NCBI GenBank assembly: GCA_001941045.1
Contig: MSHD01000011.1
Coordinates: forward strand, 1-62,007
From: Lachnospiraceae bacterium Zagget2
Lineage (GTDB): Bacteria; Bacillota; Clostridia; Lachnospirales; Lachnospiraceae
Length of the DNA: 62,007 bases
Reading direction: 5' to 3'
The notes under the pieces were generated by a model. The model did no database searches. It saw only the letters and a program-made list of their open reading frames with translations, and was not told the DNA's origin. Below are positions 53,905 to 61,392 of the stretch, in pieces. The translations under genes and the position numbers were made by a program. The number at the start of each line of letters is the position of its first letter. Within the stretch, counting starts at the first letter, position 1.

Positions 53905-54378
53905 TTACTCTGTTAACGGTTCCGGGTTCGATACGCTGACCGTATGGTCATACCAGTTGTCTTTCGTCCCGATGATCGCGACATTGTACTCCGTGTCCAG
54001 CGCCGGCACCGGAATGTCGAAACCATACACTTCCTCTGTGTAGCCGTCGCTGTAGGTGACGCTGTCCACGGTCGGTTCGATCAGCTCTGCACCATCCTGC
54101 TTTGCATCTTCAGCCAGCCCATAGTAGACATTGACAATGTTTTTGGACACCAGAGAGACGTGGATCGTCATCACGCCGTTCTCCACAGTCAGGGTACCCT
54201 TTCCGTCGCAGGACTCATTGACGTGAAACATCGAACTGTCCGTGTCAAAATCGGCCAGGTAGACCCCATCCTCCAGTTCAGCCTCTGAGACGATCTCCTC
54301 CTGCGCGCTTCCGCCGCATCCCGCGACAGACACAATCATGAGAGATAATACCGCAAGTAAAGCAATGATCCTTTTCAT
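53905..54378 (-). CDS. Lipoprotein with paralogous beta-domain
   Basis: A 157-residue lipoprotein (lipobox VSVAGC, Cys at about 21). The mature part has one beta-domain: LEDGVYLADFDTDSSMFHVN, GKGTLTVENGVMTIHVSL, YGFDIPVPALDTEYNVAIIG. The order DG-x-Y, GxxxV, IPV, IG, and final beta strand matches the next gene, so the two arose by duplication. Second gene behind the riboswitch. Likely a surface carrier or receptor for the imported ligand. Confidence 0.7.
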   Translation of the reverse strand: MKRIIALLAVLSLMIVSVAGCGGSAQEEIVSEAELEDGVYLADFDTDSSMFHVNESCDGKGTLTVENGVMTIHVSLVSKNIVNVYYGLAEDAKQDGAELIEPTVDSVTYSDGYTEEVYGFDIPVPALDTEYNVAIIGTKDNWYDHTVSVSNPEPLTE

Positions 54379-54406
54379 ATAACCCCGTTCCCGCTTCGCG
54401 GCATGA

Positions 54407-55645
54407 TCACTCGGCCATAGCCGCTGCCGTGTGCTCTACATAGAGCGCCTGCACCGCCTCAATCCTGCCAAGGCCCGCGATCTGCGTTTCAATGCTCTCA
54501 AAGCTGCCGGACGCCTCAAACATGCTCTTCCAGGAATCCTCGTCATCGCCCGCCATGTCGTTGTTCGCGTGATCTCCCGCAACAACCATCAGCGGCCGGA
54601 GGATTACCTTTGTGTAGCCTGCCTCAGACACCGCCGCGATCACCGCTTCGACTTCCGTCTCCTCCGGCTCACCCTCTACGGTACCGACAAATACATTGTC
54701 ATATCCAAGTTCAGACATCTGCGTGGACATCTGATTATAGGTCACATTCGCGGTATGGGAGGTTCCATGTCCAAGCAGCACAACCGCCGTACCGTCCTCC
54801 GCCATCGCATCGAGGCTGTCATACTCAGAATCCTCGACCGCAGCAGCAACTACCGCCTCTGCAACCGCAGCTTTGTCCTCATTAATCACAGTTGCATCGG
54901 AGCCAACCTCACCGAGCAGCGGCTCCGCCACGGCTACTGTCTCAAACTGATCCGCATAGGACTCTACCGCTTCCATCATCTCGTCATACTCCGCTCCATT
55001 CATCAGATGTGTCGGCTGTACGACAAGGTTCTTCACACCATTGTCAACTGCACGCTGCAGTGCCTGATCAATATTGTCAATCTGGTATCCTTCGCGGGCC
55101 AGAATATGGTTAATGATGATCTGCGCCGTAAATGCTCTGCGCACGGACCAGTCCGGATATGCCTCCTGCAGCGCATCCTCCACGCCCTTGATATCCGTTA
55201 CACGGCTGTCATTGAAGGAAGTACCAAAGCTCACAACCAGAATCTCGTTCTCGCCGATATCGTCCTGATTTCTCGCGTCATCCAGGGAAGCATCGCCGGT
55301 GTCTCTTCCGAAATAATCCGGATCCGCATTCTCCCCCTCGACCAGCTCTTTCTGCTCATCCGTCAGGGCATCCCAGGCAGCCTTCGCCGCCGCGCACTGG
55401 TCTGCGGTATCTTCCGTCCACTCCTGAACGTAGATCGCGTCAATCAGGGCTGCCACCTCGTCCGCCGCAGCCTGGTCTGCATCGACCTCTTCCTCTTCGG
55501 CTTCCTCTGCAGCCTCTTCCGCTTCTTCGACTTCCTCTGTCTCTTCCTCCGAAGCGGTCTCCTCCGTCGTCGTGCTGCTTCCACAGCCCGTCAGCAGTCC
55601 GAAGATCATGACGCCTGCCAGTAACATTGCCAGTTTCCTTTTCAT
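54407..55645 (-). CDS. cbiK: Lipoprotein-type sirohydrochlorin cobaltochelatase (CbiK)
   Basis: A 412-residue protein. The signal with lipobox LLTGC places it outside the membrane. Residues 25-70 are an extremely acidic Glu/Ala linker. The C-terminal 270 residues are the CbiK chelatase fold: ILVVSFGTSFNDSR, a first His in VQPTHLMNGAEYDEM, VVLLGHGTSH (catalytic His), and VVAGDHANNDMAG. Cytosolic CbiK inserts Co2+ into sirohydrochlorin; an exported form could capture cobalt or modify external tetrapyrroles. The ATG at 55645 follows GAGGAGGAAAAG. First gene after the riboswitch. Confidence 0.88.
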   Translation of the reverse strand: MKRKLAMLLAGVMIFGLLTGCGSSTTTEETASEEETEEVEEAEEAAEEAEEEEVDADQAAADEVAALIDAIYVQEWTEDTADQCAAAKAAWDALTDEQKELVEGENADPDYFGRDTGDASLDDARNQDDIGENEILVVSFGTSFNDSRVTDIKGVEDALQEAYPDWSVRRAFTAQIIINHILAREGYQIDNIDQALQRAVDNGVKNLVVQPTHLMNGAEYDEMMEAVESYADQFETVAVAEPLLGEVGSDATVINEDKAAVAEAVVAAAVEDSEYDSLDAMAEDGTAVVLLGHGTSHTANVTYNQMSTQMSELGYDNVFVGTVEGEPEETEVEAVIAAVSEAGYTKVILRPLMVVAGDHANNDMAGDDEDSWKSMFEASGSFESIETQIAGLGRIEAVQALYVEHTAAAMAE

Positions 55646-55683
55646 TTCCTTTTCCTCCTCTTCTTCGCCTTTTCGGCGTAGAC

Positions 55684-55712
55684 ATAAAACGCGCCCTCCG
55701 GTTCTGGGGGGC
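55684..55712 (-). terminator. Candidate expression-platform terminator
   Basis: GCCCTCC/GGGGGGC stem with one mismatch (55693-55699 with 55706-55712), then TTTT on the minus strand, between the riboswitch aptamer and cbiK. Confidence 0.45.
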
Positions 55713-55764
55713 ACGGTGTAAGAGGACGCAATGAAATTTTTCATTTGCGACCAGTTACTCGTGG

Positions 55765-55950
55765 CCTGGGGAGTCTGTTGCTCCCATCCTCACAGGCAGG
55801 TCTCCTGGCTCGCCGATCATCGCAGCAAGGCCGCCTTCCCAATTTCTCAGTGGCATCTCTGGCCTCACGCTCCCGGCATACAGTGACGAGTTCGCACGGG
55901 ATTCTCACCCGTTTCCCTTTTCACCGGCGGATCGCTCCGCCGACACCTGC
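55765..55950 (-). ncRNA. Cobalamin riboswitch
   Basis: The minus strand carries the B12 box GCCACTGAGAAATTGGGAAG (within about 55834-55854), preceded by the conserved GTGAAAAGGGAAACGGGTGA region and a GC-rich P1/P2 hairpin (GGCGGAGCGATCCGCC). It lies between its own promoter and cbiK, so adenosylcobalamin should reduce expression of the chelatase, importer and biosynthesis genes. Confidence 0.92.
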
Positions 55951-55961
55951 GATTAAACTAT

Positions 55962-55990
55962 ACTATAGCATATCAGCATGCGAATTGCAA
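55962..55990 (-). promoter_or_regulatory. Promoter of the riboswitch-controlled operon
   Basis: Minus strand TTGCAA (55990-55985), 17 bases, TATAGT (55967-55962), directly before the aptamer and just after the rubredoxin stop. Confidence 0.55.
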
Positions 55991-55996
55991 TTGATT

Positions 55997-56152
55997 TCAC
56001 GCCTCGCTGAACTGATCCTTGCCCACCTGGCAGAGCGGACAGACCCAGTCTTCCGGCAGGTCTTCCCACTTCGTACCAGGCTCGATCCCATTGTCCGGAT
56101 CGCCGAGTGCCTCATCGTACTCATAGCCGCAGACATCACAGACATACTTCAT
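55997..56152 (-). CDS. Rubredoxin
   Basis: A 51-residue one-iron electron carrier. Both CxxC pairs are present: [20 protein letters not shown] and [12 protein letters not shown], with the hydrophobic core residues WEDLPEDW. It transfers electrons in oxygen or peroxide detoxification in anaerobes. ATG 56152 follows AAAGGATGG and has a near-consensus promoter. Confidence 0.95.
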   Translation of the reverse strand: MKYVCDVCGYEYDEALGDPDNGIEPGTKWEDLPEDWVCPLCQVGKDQFSEA

Positions 56153-56185
56153 ATTTTCATACCATCCTTTCCAAAATTTATGTGC

Positions 56186-56214
56186 ACTATAGCATCATTT
56201 AAAATGAATGTCAA
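56186..56214 (-). promoter_or_regulatory. Promoter of the rubredoxin gene
   Basis: Minus strand TTGACA (56214-56209), 17 bases, TATAGT (56191-56186). One base short of consensus overall. Confidence 0.8.
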
Positions 56215-56231
56215 CTTAAGATCATTCGGTC

Positions 56232-56260
56232 TTTTCAAAACAGGTACACAATGCTATAAT
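56232..56260 (+). promoter_or_regulatory. Promoter of the PTS-like gene
   Basis: Extended -10 TGC-TATAAT (56252-56260) with TTTTCA (56232-56237) 17 bases upstream of the hexamer. A second TATAAT lies at 56294-56299. An imperfect TGTTAC/GTAACG inverted repeat (about 56267-56286) between them may bind a regulator. Confidence 0.5.
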
Positions 56261-56321
56261 AAATATTGTTACTTTAATTCGGTAACGTGATAATATAATA
56301 AAGAGAGGGAGACAAGTACAA

Positions 56322-57887
56322 ATGAAAAAAAGAATTGCCTTTATCGGAAGCAGCGGAGGAAATCTCTACAAACAGGGCGGCAATGATATCGCCAGTATGA
56401 TGAAAGAACTGCTGCTCCAGACCGGTGCAGCGGATATGGATATTGTTTTCGTCCAGTATGTGATGGCTTCCGGGAGCCTGGATACCGTGTCCAAGGACAG
56501 CCCGGCAGATCTGTACACCTGGGACGGAACACAGGTGCAGAAAAGTTTTTCCGGGACGCTCACCGAAGTAAATGAAAAAGCCTCGGAGGCAGATCGGGAA
56601 CTCGCCGAACTGATCCGCGGCGGCCAGATTGACGGCATTATGTTTGTCAGCGCGGACCCTGACGGAGCGAACTGCCAGGCTGTCCAGGCTGCAGCGGAAA
56701 CAGGCATCCCCATGGCAGGCACCGGCGGAAGCGGCGTTGCGCGGATCCAGAATCTTGGCTGCAACGTAATCTCCGCGTCCGGCACCACCGGCACCACCAA
56801 CCGTACCCGCGCTGTGGCATTTACCACTTCACTTGCGAAGAACTGGGACATCCGTTACATGCCCGTGATCGGCAACACCGGGGCAGGCGCAGCTCAGAAA
56901 ACAGAAGGAAATATCTGGAAACGAATCAACTTCCGCGGCATTATGATGACAAGCCTTCCGGCATTCATTGCCATGGCACTGTGTCTTGCCCTCAGTAAGA
57001 TACCCGGACTTTCCAGTCTGTCCGACGTGTTTGATACTCTGGTGAGCGCGCTGCCGATTGTTATCTGCGCCATCGCCGCAAAACAGGTGTCCGGTCTCGA
57101 TGAAGTCGGCGTCGTCGCAGGTATTACAGCCGGAATCCTGTCCGTGGACGGCGGTATTCTGGGCGGTCTGATCGCCGGTATCCTGGCCGGTGTCCTGGCT
57201 TACTACATCATTGTATTCTGTTTCCGGCATAAAGTTCCCGGCACCACCGCCAACATCGCAGCCGGCGGCCTGGGCGGCATGATTGCGGGACTGATTGGAA
57301 AATTTGCCATTGCGCCCGTCGCGCTGATCATCGGAAACGGCATCTGTTCCATCATCAATGCCGCCATCAGCTTTAACCCGGTTCTGGCGGGTGCAGTTTC
57401 CGGACTTTTGATCTGGCCTGCCATCATCGGCGGCGTCTATCATGCGGCGATTCTTCCCATCGTCCTTCTGGAGATGGAGGAAATGGGCTTCAGTTTCCTG
57501 GGAGCAATCGATATGACCGGTCTGGTCATGGTGTCCGCCGGCATCACTCTGGCAAATGTCATTATGCCCAAGCAGAAGGGCGAAGCCGCGGTGGCTCTGC
57601 CGGGCTGCATCATCAATATCTGTTTCGGAACCTTTGTGGAAGCGGCGTATCCGTTTATGTTCTCTAACAGACTGGTCTTCGCAGGCGCGCTCATAAGCGC
57701 CACCCTGTCGGGCGCGGTCGTCGGCATGTTCAATGTGAAAGGAACCGCCTACGTCCCGGCTGTTGTCGCGCCGTTCATGGCCAACGAAGGCAAAGGTCTT
57801 GCTTTTGCGGCAGCCATGCTGGTCGCAATGGGAGCCGCTTTTGCCATCACTCTGTTTGCCAACATGCTGGAACGAAAGAAGAACTGA
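56322..57887 (+). CDS. PTS EIIC-like membrane protein with soluble N-terminal domain
   Basis: A 521-residue fusion. Residues 1-200 are soluble, beginning KKRIAFIGSSGGNLYKQGG, with GTGGSGVARIQNLG and SASGTTGTTNRTRA, looking like a Rossmann-type phosphate-binding domain. Residues 205-515 hold about ten hydrophobic helices like a fructose/mannitol-type EIIC (GIMMTSLPAFIAMALC, FVEAAYPFMFSN). No EIIA or EIIB phosphorylation motif is seen. Similar proteins are labelled PTS sugar transporters in Clostridia, but substrate and energy coupling are unknown. It stands alone on its strand. Confidence 0.7.
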   Translation: MKKRIAFIGSSGGNLYKQGGNDIASMMKELLLQTGAADMDIVFVQYVMASGSLDTVSKDSPADLYTWDGTQVQKSFSGTLTEVNEKASEADRELAELIRGGQIDGIMFVSADPDGANCQAVQAAAETGIPMAGTGGSGVARIQNLGCNVISASGTTGTTNRTRAVAFTTSLAKNWDIRYMPVIGNTGAGAAQKTEGNIWKRINFRGIMMTSLPAFIAMALCLALSKIPGLSSLSDVFDTLVSALPIVICAIAAKQVSGLDEVGVVAGITAGILSVDGGILGGLIAGILAGVLAYYIIVFCFRHKVPGTTANIAAGGLGGMIAGLIGKFAIAPVALIIGNGICSIINAAISFNPVLAGAVSGLLIWPAIIGGVYHAAILPIVLLEMEEMGFSFLGAIDMTGLVMVSAGITLANVIMPKQKGEAAVALPGCIINICFGTFVEAAYPFMFSNRLVFAGALISATLSGAVVGMFNVKGTAYVPAVVAPFMANEGKGLAFAAAMLVAMGAAFAITLFANMLERKKN

Positions 57888-57906
57888 CATATCCTTAACG
57901 TCAAAA

Positions 57907-57937
57907 GGGAGCAATAGCACTTCGGGCTATTGCTCCC
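57907..57937. terminator. Shared terminator hairpin overlapping a stop codon
   Basis: A 12-bp perfect stem GGGAGCAATAGC/GCTATTGCTCCC (57907-57918 with 57926-57937). On the minus strand a T-run follows, and the stem includes the stop codon of the flavin-binding protein gene. Confidence 0.75.
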
Positions 57938-58448
57938 TGACACAGTCATAATGCTGGCGGCTGTCATAACCATCCTCTTTGAAATCGGAATTCAGGAATT
58001 CGATCTCTGCCGGAGTGATTTTGATTAAATTCATGGTGAATGGCAGCTTTTTCAGCGCATCCACCGGGATTTTCTTCCATTCAGCCGCATGGGTGTATTC
58101 TGCTGAAAACGGTTCCACAATTTCCGCTTTGCCGGATATCTGCAGACCCTTCAATCGACCAAAACCATCGTATCGGTCAAAAATAGCAAGACAAACGGAT
58201 TTATTCTCCTCCAGCCCGACAAATTTCTGCCCGCCTTCTGAGAACATCCAGAATGCGCCTTCATGCCAGGCATATTCGATGGGCGTGCAGCGAATGAAGC
58301 TGCCGCTCCCGGTCGCGAGAGCGCAGGTGTTATTGGCCTGAATGTAATTCTCAATAGCCGCCCACAGCTGAGCCACGGGCATCTTTTGGGAAGCAGCGCC
58401 TTTCTCAATCCAGTGATTTGCCGCTGCTTTGTATTCTTCATGTGTCAT
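57927..58448 (-). CDS. Pyridoxamine 5'-phosphate oxidase-family flavin-binding protein
   Basis: A 173-residue split-barrel protein. NTCALATGSGSFIRCTPIEY (about 36-55) and the following AFWMFSEGGQKFVGLEENKS are typical of the family, with GRLKGLQISGKAEIV. Such proteins bind FMN or F420-like cofactors and reduce small molecules. Last gene of the sirtuin/flavodoxin cluster, before a terminator. Confidence 0.78.
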   Translation of the reverse strand: MTHEEYKAAANHWIEKGAASQKMPVAQLWAAIENYIQANNTCALATGSGSFIRCTPIEYAWHEGAFWMFSEGGQKFVGLEENKSVCLAIFDRYDGFGRLKGLQISGKAEIVEPFSAEYTHAAEWKKIPVDALKKLPFTMNLIKITPAEIEFLNSDFKEDGYDSRQHYDCVREQ

Positions 58449-58511
58449 ATCATCGCTTCCTTTCTGATGAATGCCGTGTCCGCAGAAGCCATGCCATAGC
58501 CTGCCTGTATT

Positions 58512-58718
58512 TTAATAATACTGCTCGATATAGCTATATGCTTTTTCAAAAACCTCTTTGTCTTTGATTTTATATTTTACCCAGACTACGCTTCTAAGAG
58601 CTTTTTTAACATCCTGCTTTCCTGCAGTAGTGCTTTGCCAGCCTTCAAGCGTCCTGTAAATGATCAAGGTGCCTGCGGGCTTCAACTTTTCCGTGCTTCG
58701 ATTTTTTACACAAATCAT
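58512..58718 (-). CDS. Hypothetical 68-residue protein
   Basis: An open frame beginning right after the nitroreductase stop (TAG-ATG) with no clear ribosome binding site; it could be translated by restart. The sequence is basic, with a helical C-terminus (KDKEVFEKAYSYIEQYY). No family recognised; possibly the end of a lost gene. Confidence 0.35.
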   Translation of the reverse strand: MICVKNRSTEKLKPAGTLIIYRTLEGWQSTTAGKQDVKKALRSVVWVKYKIKDKEVFEKAYSYIEQYY

Positions 58719-59246
58719 CTAAATTATATTTTGACTGATCCGATCTGTCGGTATTTCCCGTTCAACATATTTTTCTTCTGTCAATCCAATGGCCAGCCCT
58801 GCGCTGGGTGTAAATCCTTCCGGCAGATGAAGCTTGGCCAGCAAATCTGGCTTCATCCGAATGGCGGCCACTGCTCCGTAAATATAGACGCAGCCAACGC
58901 CAAGTTCTGTGGCAGCAAGCGCCATATTATGATCTATCATAGCAGCGTTCGCATGACCGGCACCTTCTGTTGAAGGGTTGAATTTCACAGATACGATAAT
59001 CAGTTCCGGCGCACCGTAAAGCGGATGCGAATCCGGGCGCTTCATAAGTGCCGCCGCGGCGTTGTCAATTTCAGAAAGCAGTTCTTTATTTTTGATGATA
59101 GTAAGATGAACCGTGTCATATTGGCCCATACCAACGGGCGCAGCATTGGCAGCTTTCAATATCAACGCTTCCTGTTCGGGAGATACCGGCTCGCCGGTGT
59201 AACTTCTGATTGATTTTCTGCTGAAAATTGTATTGAGTGTATTCAC
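58719..59246 (-). CDS. Nitroreductase-family flavoprotein
   Basis: A 175-residue FMN oxidoreductase. FSRKSIRSYTGEPVSPEQE is the N-terminal signature, APVGMGQYDTVHLTII and GVGCVYIYGAVAAIR follow, and FTPSAGLAIG is conserved. GTG 59246 (NTLNTIFSRK) follows AAGGAGG; the in-frame 22 upstream codons are rejected. About 45 percent of its key positions look like the nitroreductase at 24.8 kb by eye, so they are distant paralogues. Confidence 0.85.
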   Translation of the reverse strand: MNTLNTIFSRKSIRSYTGEPVSPEQEALILKAANAAPVGMGQYDTVHLTIIKNKELLSEIDNAAAALMKRPDSHPLYGAPELIIVSVKFNPSTEGAGHANAAMIDHNMALAATELGVGCVYIYGAVAAIRMKPDLLAKLHLPEGFTPSAGLAIGLTEEKYVEREIPTDRISQNII

Positions 59247-59265
59247 TGTTATTACCTCCTTCGTT

Positions 59266-59520
59266 TTACTCCTTATCCCACAGGCGGAATGTCCGCCTGT
59301 ACGCGCAGTCATTTGGCAGAGTGGGATTAAATAGCGCTGTAAACAGATTCACTTTTCCGCAGTGATTACATTTTCGAAAACGATCATCATACACTTTGCA
59401 CAGATGTGTTTCTGTATCCAGATTTTCGCACGGGTCATCAAAATGAATCGACACGTGATTCTTTGCCCAGACAGAGCGGGCATAGCAGCACTTCCCACAG
59501 CGATTGCATAACGAATCCAC
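59266..59520 (-). CDS. YkgJ-type cysteine cluster protein
   Basis: An 84-residue protein with CNRCGKCCYARSVWAKNH at the N-terminus, then CENLDTETHLCKVYDDR and CNHCGK. The CxxCxxCC plus later cysteines fit the YkgJ/CxxCxxCC family, thought to bind Fe-S or zinc. Starts at GTG 59520 with GGAGG upstream. Sits between the last sirtuin remnant and the nitroreductase, 19 bases before the latter. Confidence 0.75.
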   Translation of the reverse strand: MDSLCNRCGKCCYARSVWAKNHVSIHFDDPCENLDTETHLCKVYDDRFRKCNHCGKVNLFTALFNPTLPNDCAYRRTFRLWDKE

Positions 59521-59542
59521 ATTTCATATGCCTCCAGGCGTA

Positions 59543-59991
59543 TCAGACAATCAACCGGAAAACTTCATCCGCGCCGACACGGATATTCATGGACGCGTAT
59601 GAATCAAAATTTGTTTCTCCCGGATTGATCTGCATGATTTTCGCACTGCGTTTTCTGTAATTAAAATACGCATTCCCATAGGAACCGTTTGCGCCGATGA
59701 TCAAAATCAGTTCTGCTTTTGAAATCCAGTCCTGCGCTTTTTTCAGGCTTTCCTCGTGAAGTCCGACGCCGCTGTAAAACGGGAATGTCCAGATCACATC
59801 CCCGCATTCGTCACATCTGGGAACGGTTCCCTGGTTCCAGATATGGTAATCGTCAAAGTGTTTGCCACACTTTGTACAGCGGTTGATCTGCAGGCTGCAG
59901 AAAAGGAAATACCGGCTCCGGTGATGGCAACAGTGTAACGGCTCTCATTCAAAGCCTTTTTCAACTGAAGTGCCTGCTTGGAAATATCCAT
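59543..59991 (-). pseudogene. Sirtuin (Sir2) remnant with internal deletion
   Basis: The N-terminus QLKKALNESRYTVAITGAGI (NAD-binding start of Sir2) joins in a different frame to the C-terminal part. That part has the second zinc knuckle (INRCTKCGKHFDDYHIWNQG, PRCDECG), then KAELILIIGANGS and IMQINPGETNFDS. About 100 central residues containing the active site are missing, so it cannot be a working enzyme. Third of three sirtuin copies in this cluster. Confidence 0.82.
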
Positions 59992-60009
59992 CCAGAAAGC
60001 CTCCCTCCG

Positions 60010-60343
60010 TTATTCACAACTCCCGACAGTACAGGAGTCATCTTTGTGTGAGAATTTTCTGCAGAATTCTCTGTAGTTGTAATCCTTTCCTGGCCGGCAG
60101 AGATCTTCTTCCTGTGCGCTGGCACCTTTGCGGGTCTGGCCGCCCGGATGTGTGGAACTTGCCAGATTCAAAACTAAAACTTTGGGGTCTGATTCTCCAT
60201 TCTCTTTTAGCTCTGAATACTTCCTCTGTTCGCAGCAATTCAATATCCTCCGGCAGGAACACCTGTATTTCCCGCATCTGTTCCGCCATCTGTTTCATGT
60301 GTTCTTCTTCAGATAGTTCTTTGTCTGTCTTAAGATCAGCCAT
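60010..60343 (-). pseudogene. PARG-type macro protein (TIGR02452) remnant
   Basis: The first frame (from 60343) gives a helical N-terminus with MREIQVFLPEDIELLRTEE. A shift near 60235 leads into the diagnostic LVLNLASSTHPGGQTRKGAS and AQEEDLCR, the ADP-ribose-binding loop of bacterial PARG-like proteins. The rest of the domain is lost. Intact members remove ADP-ribose from proteins, so this remnant fits the neighbouring ADP-ribosyltransferase-like sirtuin. Confidence 0.75.
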
Positions 60344-60361
60344 TCCCGTTCCACCTCTCTA

Positions 60362-60661
60362 TCAGTTTGTGAAATACATCATCGCACGCTTCCCGGCTGC
60401 CTCCAGATCCCGCAGCGCGTAGTGGCTGAAGCTGGGCTTATAGCTGTGCATGGCCTTGACATAAGAGCGCAGGAAATCATCACTTCCAAAGCCTCCCGCA
60501 CGGACCGTTTTAGAAAGCTGGCTGTATGTAATGCCACCGCCGGCAAGAGAGATACCGGCCCCGGTAATGGCAACCATACTGTGACTCTGGTCAATATAAT
60601 CCGCCAGCTGCTGTATTTTATCCACGTTCTGGTTTCCCTTGGCAAATCTCATAAGCGTCAC
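60362..60661 (-). pseudogene. Sirtuin N-terminal fragment
   Basis: A 99-residue product starting at GTG 60661. QLADYIDQSHSMVAITGAGI and SLAGGGITYSQLSKTV are a good Sir2 N-terminus, and SFSHYALRDLEAAGK follows; it then stops six residues later, before the active-site TQN-D and the zinc domain. Second of three copies. It starts five bases after the first copy's stop. Confidence 0.8.
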
Positions 60662-60665
60662 ATCC

Positions 60666-61392
60666 TTATCCGTTCATGACTGCATCCAGTACCTCTGCGG
60701 CATCCGCCCGGATATTCAGATCCGCCATCCGGTCGAACTGCGTCTCAGACGGGTTGATCTGCACAAGCTTTGTTTCTTTTCTCATGCGGCTTAAATATTC
60801 ACTGCTGCGGAATCCGGTCGTGCCAATGATCAAAACCAGATCTGCCTCGGAAATCATATCTGCGGCTTTTCTCATGTTGTCAGAGGAAGTATCCGCAGTC
60901 GATCCGAAATCTCTGCAGAACGCTGCCGGCATCAGCGGCCCCCCCGCATTTTTCACAGCGCGGCATATGTCCTTCATTCCACACCTGATAATCATAGTAA
61001 CGGCTTCCGCAGTCCGTGCAGATATTGTCCCGGAAGCTCCCCTGGAATTCTATTACATTCTGAGAACCTGCGATGGTATGCAGGCAGTCCAGGTTCTGCG
61101 TGACGATACCGTAGAGCTTCCCCTGCTTTTCCAACTCTGCCAGCTGTTTGTGTACAGTGCCTGGTCCCTTGACGAAAGTCGCGTCCAGGAAAGAGTCCTT
61201 CATCACCTTATAAAACTCTTCCGGATTTTTACGGACATAGGAAGCGGAGAAGATGCGTCCGGCATTCAGCCTGCCCACACTCCGTTTGAGCCTGCTCATT
61301 CCATACAAATATGAGATTCCCGATCCTGTAACGGCAACGGTCTTCTTACTCTGATCCATATATTCTTTTATTTGTCTGTATTCACTTTTCAT
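60666..61392 (-). pseudogene. SirTM-like sirtuin, full length but frameshifted
   Basis: Two frames together give about 240 residues of Sir2: VAVTGSGISYLYGMSRLKRS, TVHKQLAELEKQGKLYG, VTQNLDCLHTIAGSQNVIEF, then QGS where sirtuin deacetylases have HGS. Zinc cysteines (CTDC and CEKC) follow, then, in the other frame, GGPLMPAAFCRDFGSTADTS, LVLIIGTTGF and LVQINPSETQFD. The frames join if one G is removed from the seven-G run (60939-60945). Gln for the catalytic His is the hallmark of SirTM ADP-ribosyltransferases. Starts overlapping the flavodoxin stop. Confidence 0.85.

Noticed and set aside
54431-55624. 397-codon plus-strand frame opposite cbiK
   Set aside because: Antisense to a gene with clear CbiK motifs and lipobox; no start signal or family resemblance.
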